From Macrococcus sp. 19Msa1099 (GTDB taxonomy: Bacteria > Bacillota > Bacilli > Staphylococcales > Staphylococcaceae): DNA of 64,000 nucleotides. Location: NCBI GenBank assembly GCA_019357535.2, contig CP079957.1:1-64000 (forward strand), read 5' to 3'. The stretch's first letter is position 1, and every line of letters starts with the position of its first letter. Below the pieces are notes generated by a model that was given only the letters and a program-made list of their open reading frames with translations, searched no databases and had not been told where the DNA came from. Shown here piece by piece: positions 17,326 through 24,873 of this stretch. A program made the position numbers and the translations under genes.

Positions 17326-20256
17326 ATGTTAGATAATATATTAATTGCAACAAATAAACAGAAACCAATAGAAAAGCAGATTATAAAATCTGAAAGAAAA
17401 CCCTTTAAAATTAAGGAGCTAGTTGCTGACAGAAAGATTATGTATACATTTTCAATCACAGTCTTTTTTGTTACAGCAGTAATATCTAATCTAATCGTTA
17501 ATTATTTTTCAGGTATTAAAGAAAACTTTGTCAGATTAATACCTAAAAATAAGGATGTAGATATCTGGCAGAAAATCGACATGATTATCAGTTACAACAC
17601 TCAATTTTTTACAGATCACGTCAATTCTTTAGAAAAGTTTAAGTTATTGATAACAAGCCAAACACAACATCTGTTGTATTGGGCTATTTTATTTATTATC
17701 TTTTCCTATCTCTTTCAGAATAAAATATTTGGTTTTTATAAGAAATATCGAAAAATGAATTATGGTCAGAAAGGCACTTCAAGATTTGCGACAGTTAGGG
17801 AATTAAAAAGGCAATATAAATCAGTACCTCAGCAAACATTGGAATATGATGGTGATCCTGGTGTACCCATGACGCATATTAATGATCTGCCAGCATTATT
17901 AAAGATGCGTGGCTTTAATAAATTCTTTTATAACGGCAAGTTCTTAATTGATACAGATACAATTAATGTTGCTGTTATCGGTACATCACGATCTGGTAAA
18001 GGTGAATCATTGGTTTTTCCAGCGACAGATATTGATACGAGAGCAAAGAATAAACCATCTTTAGTATTTGCAGATCCAAAAGGTGAACTATATGCAGGGA
18101 GCTATGAAACATTAAGAAAGCGAGGGTATGACGTAGAAGTATTAAACCTTGTTAACGCAGATGATGGAATGAGCTATAACATGCTAGAGATTATCAAACA
18201 GGAATATATCAAAGGAGACTTTGCACAGGCAGAACAGTATTGCGTATCTTTGACAAAGACACTCTTTCCAGGGAAAGGTTCAGATCCATTCTGGGACAAT
18301 GCAGCTGCATCATTAGTTAATGCTTTAATCTTTACTGTTATTCACAGAGCATTAGAAGAAGGAAAACCTGAACGTATTACGATGCGTAATGTTGTTGATT
18401 TATTAAATACTTTAGGGCCAGAAACAGAGAACTATCTGAATGAAGATGGTGAATCTATAAACAGATTAGATGAATATATTATGTCACTACCTGATGGCTC
18501 CATTGCGAAGAAACAATATGCGACAAGTGCCTTTGCAGGAGGAAATACAAGATCAAGTATTCTGACAGTAGCATCTACGACACTACAGATATTTACATCA
18601 GAAAAACTTTCTAAAATGGGTTCGGCAAACTCTGTTGACTTTACAAGAGTTGGGTTTAATAAACGACTGAGAGTTAAATTTGATTTGAAATACATGTATG
18701 AACGTGGCGTAGTGATCTACGGTTACAGAGAAAAAGATGAATTAAGAGCAAACTTTAAAGTAGATTCACTTGGATATATGGAAAATAACTTTAAACGTAC
18801 CATGAAATCAGGAGAGATTATTAGAATAGAAATCTTAGGAGATGTATTTGAATATATCTTTTATCGTGAAGCACCTGGATTTGTAAAGGTTGAAATTGAT
18901 GAATATACAGGTGACAGAATTTATCCAAAAACTGCATACTTGAAATCAGTGAAAGAAAATACAGGAATACTAGAAACGACATGTTTCTATAGCGAAAAAC
19001 CAATCGCAGTATTTATGGTTGTACCTGACTATGACAGCTCGATTCATGTTGTAGCGAGTATCTTTATATCTCAACTGTATACAATGCTTGCGAGAAGAGC
19101 TTCAGAAAGTGGAGGTAAATGTCATCAGAGAGTTAAATTCAGATTAGATGAATTCGGTAATTTCCCACCAATTCATGATATGGCAAATATTATGACCGTT
19201 TGTTTAGGGCGAAATATACTATTTGAACTTTATGTTCAAGGCTATACTCAGCTACCTGCGAAATATGGTAAAGAGGATGCTGACACAATAAAAGATAACT
19301 GCCAGGTTCATATCTACATTAAATCAACAAATAAGGAAACAAACGATGAAATAGCTGCTAAGTGTGGCATGAAGACAGTGACATCCACGACTAGAAATAG
19401 AAATGGATCAATGTTTAATACTGAAATCAGTGAAACAGATAGTATAGAGCAGGTTCCGATTATCGAAGCAGATTTACTGCCGAAATTTGTTCAAGGAGAA
19501 CAGGTAATATTAAGGTTCTTGAAATCACTGGATAATAAGAAGAAAGCGATGCGACCAGAACCTATTTATAATCACAATGAAACACAGACACCATTCAGAT
19601 TCCGTTATCTAGCAAATGATTTTGAGCCAGCAAATCAATTTGCAGACTTTGATATACCTTCGCTTCATAGAAAGTTAAAGCTATCCGACTATAGAATTAA
19701 CTGGAAGGAACGACCTGAACAAGTCACAGTGATATCAAAAGGATATATCGCAAGTCTTGAATACTTCGATAAAGAAAATAAAGAAGAACTGATGCGAATT
19801 TGTAAGGAAATCACTAATGATTATGAACTCTACCACGCATTACTTGAAGTACAATCGGAAGATGTTATTTCAAGTACGATTCAGCGTATCTTACAGAATA
19901 AAGGATGGAGTGCAGAAGAAATTGAAACACCTGCAAGACGAATTACTCAAAAGTTAAGAGAAATCAAAGATGGTAGGACGGAAGTAAGAGATCCTTTAAG
20001 TCAACATTCAACGATAGAAACAGCAGAACCGTCTAAATTTATTTCAGATAAATACTTTAATGAAAATTTAGTGAATATAGTAACAGAACAACTCGAAAAA
20101 ATATTACCAAACACTGTATTTAAAGAATTGATAGAAATGGATAAAAAATCGTTTGAAGCTACATTTAATGAATTAAAGAAGAATGAGGCATATTCTGAGC
20201 TTGAAAAATTGGAGAAAGCTATAGCGAAAGGACGATTAATGAATAATGGAAAGTAG
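17326..20256 (+). CDS. Type IV coupling protein, VirD4/TraG family
   Basis: A 976-residue ATPase that links the relaxosome to the secretion channel. Two N-terminal membrane helices (YTFSITVFFVTAVISNLIVN and LYWAILFIIFSYLF) are followed by Walker A (GTSRSGKGES near residue 225) and VFADPKGELYAGS; Walker B is RLDEFGNFPPI near 605. QMotif-like and TraG signature LVNAL and RILYVQGYTQ-like segments are present. The C-terminal 200 residues are an extra helical region perhaps for substrate docking. The ATG at 17326 (AGGTGACAAG upstream) is chosen because the longer frame overlaps the ssb-like gene. Equivalent to TrsK/TraK of pSK41-type systems. Confidence 0.9.
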   Translation: MLDNILIATNKQKPIEKQIIKSERKPFKIKELVADRKIMYTFSITVFFVTAVISNLIVNYFSGIKENFVRLIPKNKDVDIWQKIDMIISYNTQFFTDHVNSLEKFKLLITSQTQHLLYWAILFIIFSYLFQNKIFGFYKKYRKMNYGQKGTSRFATVRELKRQYKSVPQQTLEYDGDPGVPMTHINDLPALLKMRGFNKFFYNGKFLIDTDTINVAVIGTSRSGKGESLVFPATDIDTRAKNKPSLVFADPKGELYAGSYETLRKRGYDVEVLNLVNADDGMSYNMLEIIKQEYIKGDFAQAEQYCVSLTKTLFPGKGSDPFWDNAAASLVNALIFTVIHRALEEGKPERITMRNVVDLLNTLGPETENYLNEDGESINRLDEYIMSLPDGSIAKKQYATSAFAGGNTRSSILTVASTTLQIFTSEKLSKMGSANSVDFTRVGFNKRLRVKFDLKYMYERGVVIYGYREKDELRANFKVDSLGYMENNFKRTMKSGEIIRIEILGDVFEYIFYREAPGFVKVEIDEYTGDRIYPKTAYLKSVKENTGILETTCFYSEKPIAVFMVVPDYDSSIHVVASIFISQLYTMLARRASESGGKCHQRVKFRLDEFGNFPPIHDMANIMTVCLGRNILFELYVQGYTQLPAKYGKEDADTIKDNCQVHIYIKSTNKETNDEIAAKCGMKTVTSTTRNRNGSMFNTEISETDSIEQVPIIEADLLPKFVQGEQVILRFLKSLDNKKKAMRPEPIYNHNETQTPFRFRYLANDFEPANQFADFDIPSLHRKLKLSDYRINWKERPEQVTVISKGYIASLEYFDKENKEELMRICKEITNDYELYHALLEVQSEDVISSTIQRILQNKGWSAEEIETPARRITQKLREIKDGRTEVRDPLSQHSTIETAEPSKFISDKYFNENLVNIVTEQLEKILPNTVFKELIEMDKKSFEATFNELKKNEAYSELEKLEKAIAKGRLMNNGK

Positions 20257-20265
20257 GGTGAAAGA

Positions 20266-23196
20266 GTGGGCTATGAAGAAATATTAGAAACCTATAAAGA
20301 ATTATTCGTACAGCAGGACTGGGTATGGATGATTTTATTCAAAGTATTATGGGGGATGGTGCTATTTTGTCATGCGACTATAGCAATACTAGAAAAAGGA
20401 TTAGATAAAATGTTGACCTTCAATGGTTTCTTTGAAAGTGAGGCCATGAATGGAGTGAATGATGTTGTGATGCCAATTGCGATAGCATTATTTACAATGT
20501 CTCTAATATGGATAGGTTATCTTATTATGTCTGGTCGTGGCATCAAGAAGGGAGATGTATTCATGAATGTGCTTCTTGCTTTTGGTCTGATATTAGGGAT
20601 ACCTTATCTGACAACGGAGTTAAACAATATCTCAACAGAACTTGTACAGGCTGGAAAGGATGCAGGGAGTGGTGAAACCTTAAAATCAGAGACCTTTGCG
20701 ACACAGATTGTTGCGATGAACACAGTAGACCTGCTGTATCTAAGTCGTGAAATGGATTGGGAGCTGGATAAAAAGACATATATCAATAATGATATTTCGA
20801 GCTCCAATATTAAATATAAAGACTTTTCGGGATTAGTAAATCCTTCAAATAAAGATGGAATAAAAGAGGCCGGAGACAGAGATTATAATTTAGATAGTAA
20901 AGAAAAAAAAGTATTTGGTCATAAATTAATTGATTCGGAAGATGGTAATATATCTTTTGAAAAAATTGAACCAGCAGAATTTAAATTTATCGGACAGGTG
21001 GGATTCCTGAATAAATGGTATTACCGATATAATGCCAACTTCTTTACGATGTTCATTCAGTTTGGAGTGTTAGGATTCGTGTTAATATTCGCGATGTTCA
21101 AGACGATGTTACTTATGATGGAGATTGCATTCCAAAAATTAATTGCACCATGGATAGCAGCTACAGATATTACAACAGGTCAAAAGATGAAAACATTTAT
21201 GAACGACTTTGTTATGAATTATGCAGCTATCGGAATTCTAGCGTTTGTTATGAAATTATATCTACTTGCGATGCAGTATATAACGACTTTAGGATGGAAT
21301 CCTTGGATTATATCAGTTGCCATGATCGCACTAGGAAAATTTGTTATAGATGGTCCAGAAACAGCCAAAAGGCTACTAGGAATAGACGTTGGTGTTCAAG
21401 ATGGATATAAAGCGCTGATGGGAAGTTTAGCAGCTGGTGGAGCCATGATTGGTGCTGGTAAGATGTTAGGTAAAGGTGTATCTTCAGCAAAAGATGGAGT
21501 GAATAATCTACGTGAAAAACAAGCAGATCCAAATCATAAGGGACTAGCTGAGCGATTTGGTGGTAAAACAGCAGATGCAATCAAAGGTATGACACGTGAA
21601 GCTGGCGAATTATCTTCAGCAGGTGTAGGTGGATATGTATCTAATAAATCGAATGAAGCAATGAGAAAAATGAAAGATGGCATTACAGGTACAGCAGAAG
21701 CTGTTAAGTCAGGCATTTCAGATAATGGACTTACTGAATCGTTTGCAGAAGGTAAGGCAAATGCCCAAGCTTATGCAGATTCTACTTCTACATCACAAGC
21801 TATACCTTCAGCTATGCAAAAAGCTGTAAGTGAAGTTGTCGATAACAATTCAGGCTTATTAACAACAGGAGAAAGAAATGTATTAGAAAAAGTAATACGT
21901 GGAGATTCAGGGTTATCAGATGAAGAAAGAAATGTAGTTGAAAGATTATCTAATTCGGGATCATTAAGTGAAAATGACAGAGACATCCTAAGAAATGTTT
22001 TAACACATACATCTAATGCAGGACAACTAGAAGACCAAACAGCAGTACAGCGATATCTCACTGAATCTGGAAATAATATAAATTCAGAAGATAAAACAGC
22101 ACTTGAAAGATTAATACGTGATCCTTCTAATGTATCAGCAGAAGATAGGTTAGCTATAGAACGTGTTCTATCTAATGGTAACAGTAATCTAAAAGCAGAA
22201 GATAGATTAGCTATAGAAAGGTTGTTACAGACAGGAAATAATGGTGTAACTGCATCAGATAGAACAGCAATAGAAAATGTTCTATCAAATGATAATCAAT
22301 TAAGCACAAACGACAGACAAGTGATGGAAAGGGTGTTATCTAATCCATCAGAAGTAACAAGTCAAGATAGACAAGCGTTTGAGAGAGTTATCAGTCAAAA
22401 TATGAGCAACTTAAACCAGGAACAGAAGACAGCCTTCCAGAACATACAGCAACAGATGAATGGTACGATTGCACCAGATTTAAGACCTGCAATACAATCA
22501 TATGTACAGAATCAAGGGTCGAGTATGAGTAAGGGTGACAGACAGGTAATGGAAAGAGTGATTTCTAGCCCAACACAAGCAACAAGTCAAGATAGACAGG
22601 CATTTGAAAGAATTATCAGTCAAAACACTGGTAGTATGAATCAAGAACAAAGAACAGCCTTCCAAAACGTACACCAACAGATGAATGGTACGATTGCACC
22701 AGATGTTAAACCTGCAATACAATCATTTATACAGAATCAAGGATTGAGTATGAGTAATGGTGATAGACAGGTAATGGAAAGAGTAATCTCTAATCCATCA
22801 CAAGCGACAAGTCAAGACAAACAAGTATTTGAAAGAGTTGTCAGTCAAAATACAGGTAATATGAATCAAGAACAACGTACAGCGTTTCAGCAAGTAAATC
22901 AGCAGTTGGGAAGTACAGTATCTTCTGATGTAAAACCAATTATGCAGTCATTCGTTCGATCGCAGGGATCAAATATGAATACTGAAGAAAGACAAATCAT
23001 GGAGAAAGTAATATCATCACCATTAAAAGTGACTAACCAGGAAAGAGCAGTATTTGAAAAAGTGATACAACAAAATACAGGTACATTCACACAAGAGCAG
23101 AGAACAGCATTTCAACATGTAAATCAACAACTTGAAAAAGTCACTGTTCAAAAACAGGATACAAACACTTTATTTAAAGGAATAGATAAAGAATAA
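20266..23196 (+). CDS. VirB6/TrbL-like membrane protein (CD3337/EF1877 type) with repeat tail
   Basis: A 976-residue polytopic protein. About six to eight membrane helices fill residues 15-125 and 255-385, typical of the TrbL/VirB6 channel subunit called CD3337/EF1877 family in Firmicutes mobile elements. From residue 385 onward it is hydrophilic; residues 520-680 carry short D-R-x-x-x-E-R units, and residues 683-970 contain four tandem 75-residue repeats. Start is GTG at 20266 with AGGGTG 6 nt before; it follows the coupling gene by 9 bp. The repeat tail is unusual in length and regularity. Confidence 0.8.
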   Translation: MGYEEILETYKELFVQQDWVWMILFKVLWGMVLFCHATIAILEKGLDKMLTFNGFFESEAMNGVNDVVMPIAIALFTMSLIWIGYLIMSGRGIKKGDVFMNVLLAFGLILGIPYLTTELNNISTELVQAGKDAGSGETLKSETFATQIVAMNTVDLLYLSREMDWELDKKTYINNDISSSNIKYKDFSGLVNPSNKDGIKEAGDRDYNLDSKEKKVFGHKLIDSEDGNISFEKIEPAEFKFIGQVGFLNKWYYRYNANFFTMFIQFGVLGFVLIFAMFKTMLLMMEIAFQKLIAPWIAATDITTGQKMKTFMNDFVMNYAAIGILAFVMKLYLLAMQYITTLGWNPWIISVAMIALGKFVIDGPETAKRLLGIDVGVQDGYKALMGSLAAGGAMIGAGKMLGKGVSSAKDGVNNLREKQADPNHKGLAERFGGKTADAIKGMTREAGELSSAGVGGYVSNKSNEAMRKMKDGITGTAEAVKSGISDNGLTESFAEGKANAQAYADSTSTSQAIPSAMQKAVSEVVDNNSGLLTTGERNVLEKVIRGDSGLSDEERNVVERLSNSGSLSENDRDILRNVLTHTSNAGQLEDQTAVQRYLTESGNNINSEDKTALERLIRDPSNVSAEDRLAIERVLSNGNSNLKAEDRLAIERLLQTGNNGVTASDRTAIENVLSNDNQLSTNDRQVMERVLSNPSEVTSQDRQAFERVISQNMSNLNQEQKTAFQNIQQQMNGTIAPDLRPAIQSYVQNQGSSMSKGDRQVMERVISSPTQATSQDRQAFERIISQNTGSMNQEQRTAFQNVHQQMNGTIAPDVKPAIQSFIQNQGLSMSNGDRQVMERVISNPSQATSQDKQVFERVVSQNTGNMNQEQRTAFQQVNQQLGSTVSSDVKPIMQSFVRSQGSNMNTEERQIMEKVISSPLKVTNQERAVFEKVIQQNTGTFTQEQRTAFQHVNQQLEKVTVQKQDTNTLFKGIDKE
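22312..23160 (+). repeat. Four tandem 225-bp coding repeats in the VirB6-like gene
   Basis: Units begin at 22312, 22537, 22762 and 22987 at an exact 225-bp period (75 residues), each starting with D/E-R-Q-x-M-E-[RK]-V-[IL]-S and containing FERV(I/V)SQNT and NQEQ(R/K)TAFQ. The fourth is shorter and most diverged. In-frame periodicity allows copy-number change by recombination. Confidence 0.85.
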
Positions 23197-23198
23197 AA

Positions 23199-23223
23199 CA
23201 TAAAGCATATATTATACTTTATG
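23199..23223 (+). terminator. Weak terminator-like hairpin
   Basis: CATAAAG and CTTTATG pair around an AT-rich loop just after the VirB6-like stop codon. No T-run follows, so termination is uncertain. Confidence 0.35.
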
Positions 23224-23287
23224 CTATTGTAAAATTTGATAGGTATAATATTATTAACAAGGATATAGTCCATGGATTAGCATGGGT

Positions 23288-23386
23288 TTGTAAAAAAAGA
23301 CTGGATAAGCTATAATAATATTAACAATTATTATTTCCACAGTATCACCGAACCCCCTAACTGCTGCGAACAGTTAGGGGGTTTTT
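23288..23386 (+). ncRNA. Antitoxin RNA II, first Fst-type unit
   Basis: TTGTAA (23288-23293), 17-bp spacer and TATAAT (23311-23316) form a good promoter. The short transcript from about 23323 passes ATTATTTCCACAG-ATCACC-like sequence and ends at the bidirectional terminator 23351-23386. That internal segment is the same as the plus strand opposite the ribosome site and start codon of toxin 2, so this RNA can base-pair with the toxin 2 message, as in the pAD1 par locus. Confidence 0.6.
23351..23386. terminator. Bidirectional terminator, first Fst-type unit
   Basis: AACCCCCTAACTG (23351-23363) and CAGTTAGGGGGTT (23371-23383) form a 13-bp stem with T-runs on both strands. It is shared by convergent toxin and antitoxin transcripts. 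Confidence 0.85.
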
Positions 23387-23404
23387 AAGTACTGGTATGC
23401 CGCC

Positions 23405-23497
23405 TTACGCCTTACGTTGATCTAACCAGTGAGAAAACAACGTAAGGATGACACCGACAATAATCGGTACAACGATATTTATAAAGATGTAATCCAT
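23405..23497 (-). CDS. Fst-family type I toxin, copy 1
   Basis: A 30-residue membrane peptide, beginning MDYIFINIVVPIIVGVIL and ending SHWLDQRKA. One hydrophobic helix with the conserved Pro and a charged C-terminal tail with H-W-L-D match Fst/Ldr-type toxins of Gram-positive plasmids. It shares its last 20 residues with copy 2 (one change at the end). Unlike copy 2 it has no visible ribosome site before its ATG, and its first codons differ, so RNA II would not match its start region. It may be poorly expressed or silent. Confidence 0.65.
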   Translation of the reverse strand: MDYIFINIVVPIIVGVILTLFSHWLDQRKA

Positions 23498-23499
23498 GT

Positions 23500-23598
23500 T
23501 TGTAAATATCTATTAATTAAGATATAATGATGATAACAAAGATTATTTTCACAGAAACACCGAACCCCCTAACTGCTGCGAACAGTTAGGGGGTTTTT
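23500..23598 (+). ncRNA. Antitoxin RNA II, second Fst-type unit
   Basis: TTGTAA (23500-23505), 17-bp spacer, TATAAT (23523-23528). The RNA from about 23535 carries AACAAAGATTATTTTCACAG, nearly identical to the sequence opposite the toxin 2 start (AACAAAGATTATTTCCACAG), and ends at the second bidirectional terminator. On the minus strand the same segment still reads as the first 11 codons of a toxin before a stop, a trace of how the units duplicated. Confidence 0.6.
23563..23598. terminator. Bidirectional terminator, second Fst-type unit
   Basis: Same 13-bp stem as the first unit, at 23563-23575 and 23583-23595, with flanking T-runs on both strands. Confidence 0.85.
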
Positions 23599-23616
23599 AG
23601 GTGCTGGTATGCCGTC

Positions 23617-23709
23617 TTACGACTTACGTTGATCTAACCAGTGAGAAAACAACGTAAGGATGACACCGACAATAATCGGTGCAATAATGTCAACAAAGAT
23701 TATTTCCAC
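23617..23709 (-). CDS. Fst-family type I toxin, copy 2
   Basis: A 30-residue membrane toxin read from GTG at 23709 with a strong ribosome site AAGGAGG 8 nt before. The sequence begins MEIIFVDIIAPIIVGVIL and ends SHWLDQRKS. As for Fst of pAD1 it would insert in the membrane and kill plasmid-free daughters when the unstable antitoxin RNA is lost. The 5' leader can fold CTTCCA against TGGAAG, the latter touching the ribosome site, like the regulatory 5' stem of fst mRNA. This copy has every expected part and is probably the active toxin. Confidence 0.8.
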   Translation of the reverse strand: MEIIFVDIIAPIIVGVILTLFSHWLDQRKS

Positions 23710-23772
23710 AGAGATCACCTCCTTCCACAAGATCTCGCCTATGGAAGTAAAGACGGCTTTAATATTATATCA
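23710..23772 (-). promoter_or_regulatory. Promoter and 5' stem of toxin 2
   Basis: On the minus strand TGATATAAT (23772-23764) is an extended -10 promoter. The leader contains CTTCCA...TGGAAG directly upstream of and overlapping the ribosome site GGAAGGAGG, which can hide it. Confidence 0.55.
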
Positions 23773-23784
23773 TTAATATTGTTT

Positions 23785-23828
23785 AAAAGGCATTTGCTAT
23801 CTGATACGTTAGCAAATGCCTTTTTTTA
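23785..23828 (+). terminator. Intrinsic terminator before the VirB3-like gene
   Basis: AAAAGGCATTTGCTA (23785-23799) and TAGCAAATGCCTTTT (23810-23824) form a 15-bp stem followed by T residues. It isolates the toxin locus from downstream T4SS genes. Confidence 0.85.
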
Positions 23829-23854
23829 TTATCTGAAATAAATAGGAGGAAAAA

Positions 23855-24187
23855 ATGAGTAAAAATATTGGAAATCAAGGATATACAATACCAAGAGATA
23901 TGAAAGCAGATATATTAATCATCGGAAAAACAACGTTAAAAGATATTATTGTCATTATTATATTCGTTGTTTTGGGTTTTATGTTAGCAAACTTTATAGA
24001 TGGTGGCCCGATACTTACAACTATTATTGTAATTATTCAATTTCTTGTAGGTGGGATTGCGATTGCAAAACCTAAAACGAACCCTGATAAACCGATGTAT
24101 TTAGTAATCGCATCTATGTTCAGGATGGATAAGAATGGTTACAGAAGTTTAGATTATACGAAATATATTAAAAAGGAGATGAAGTAA
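23855..24187 (+). CDS. VirB3/TrsC-like membrane protein
   Basis: A 110-residue protein with two membrane helices (TLKDIIVIIIFVVLGFMLAN and GGPILTTIIVIIQFLVGGIA) and a conserved-looking YTIPRDMKADI start and KPNPDKPMYLVI-type segment. Size and position just before the VirB4-like genes match VirB3/PrgI-type subunits (TrsC in pSK41). TAGGAGG precedes the ATG; the next gene starts 3 bp after its stop. Confidence 0.7.
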   Translation: MSKNIGNQGYTIPRDMKADILIIGKTTLKDIIVIIIFVVLGFMLANFIDGGPILTTIIVIIQFLVGGIAIAKPKTNPDKPMYLVIASMFRMDKNGYRSLDYTKYIKKEMK

Positions 24188-24190
24188 CGA

Positions 24191-24778
24191 ATGTCAGGTT
24201 TTGTCGAGCCAAAAAAAGTGGCGATTAAGAGAGATAGAAATGAAAGAAAGAAAAATAAAGATAGAACGATTGATTTAAATATATTACATGTTATCCCTTA
24301 TAAACAGATAACAAAAGAAGGTTATCTTTTATTAGAAGATAATACTTACGCAGAAATATATCAGTTTGAAACACATGCACTAAATACAATCAACGCAGAT
24401 GAAAAAGCACAGCTAATGACACAACTTGCATCATTTTATCGTATCAATATAGAAGATATCAAAGTCATTTCATTTAAGTATCCTTCAGATTCTGAGGCTC
24501 AACAGCTTTATTGGCTACACAAATATGAAACGACTACAAATCCGTTACAACGTGCATATCAACAGGATAACATCAGACGTTTACAGATTTCAGCAAAAAC
24601 ACATAAAGAGATGGATCATTATGTGTTTGTATATGCAGATAGTAAAAAAGGTATGTCTGTCGTTAAAGATAACATCAGACAGACTTCAGGAGGCTTATTA
24701 AGGAAAAATCCTCTATCACAAAAGAAAAAAACGAATGTACTGTTTCAATTGAATAACATGAACACACAATATATATAA
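24191..24778 (+). CDS. TrsD-like T4SS protein
   Basis: A 195-residue soluble basic protein. It begins with a lysine/arginine-rich segment (VAIKRDRNERKKNKDR) and continues with a domain like the N-terminal part of VirB4 (YAEIYQFETHALNTINADEK), which in pSK41-type systems is a separate TrsD protein next to TrsE. Here too it is followed by the VirB4 ATPase. It probably assists or tethers the ATPase at the membrane. Confidence 0.6.
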   Translation: MSGFVEPKKVAIKRDRNERKKNKDRTIDLNILHVIPYKQITKEGYLLLEDNTYAEIYQFETHALNTINADEKAQLMTQLASFYRINIEDIKVISFKYPSDSEAQQLYWLHKYETTTNPLQRAYQQDNIRRLQISAKTHKEMDHYVFVYADSKKGMSVVKDNIRQTSGGLLRKNPLSQKKKTNVLFQLNNMNTQYI

Positions 24779-24816
24779 AATTGTTTTATGTTTTATGTTT
24801 TATGTAACATACTATA

Positions 24817-24853
24817 TAAAAGCTATGTAACTCATTGAGATGCGTGGCTTTTT
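24817..24853 (+). terminator. Terminator-like hairpin before virB4
   Basis: AAAAGCTATG and CGTGGCTTTTT can pair with G-U wobbles, ending in a T-run. Upstream lie three direct TTTTATG repeats (24784-24804). Stem is imperfect. Confidence 0.45.
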
Positions 24854-24873
24854 AAATTAAAGGAGAATGAAAT

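Noticed and set aside
22312..23160. CRISPR-like array
   Set aside because: The 225-bp period repeats are in-frame coding repeats of the VirB6-like gene without spacers.
23641..23841. 66-codon plus-strand frame across the Fst-type locus
   Set aside because: It lies opposite toxin 2 and its leader, has no ribosome site and covers a terminator. The minus-strand toxin explains the sequence better.
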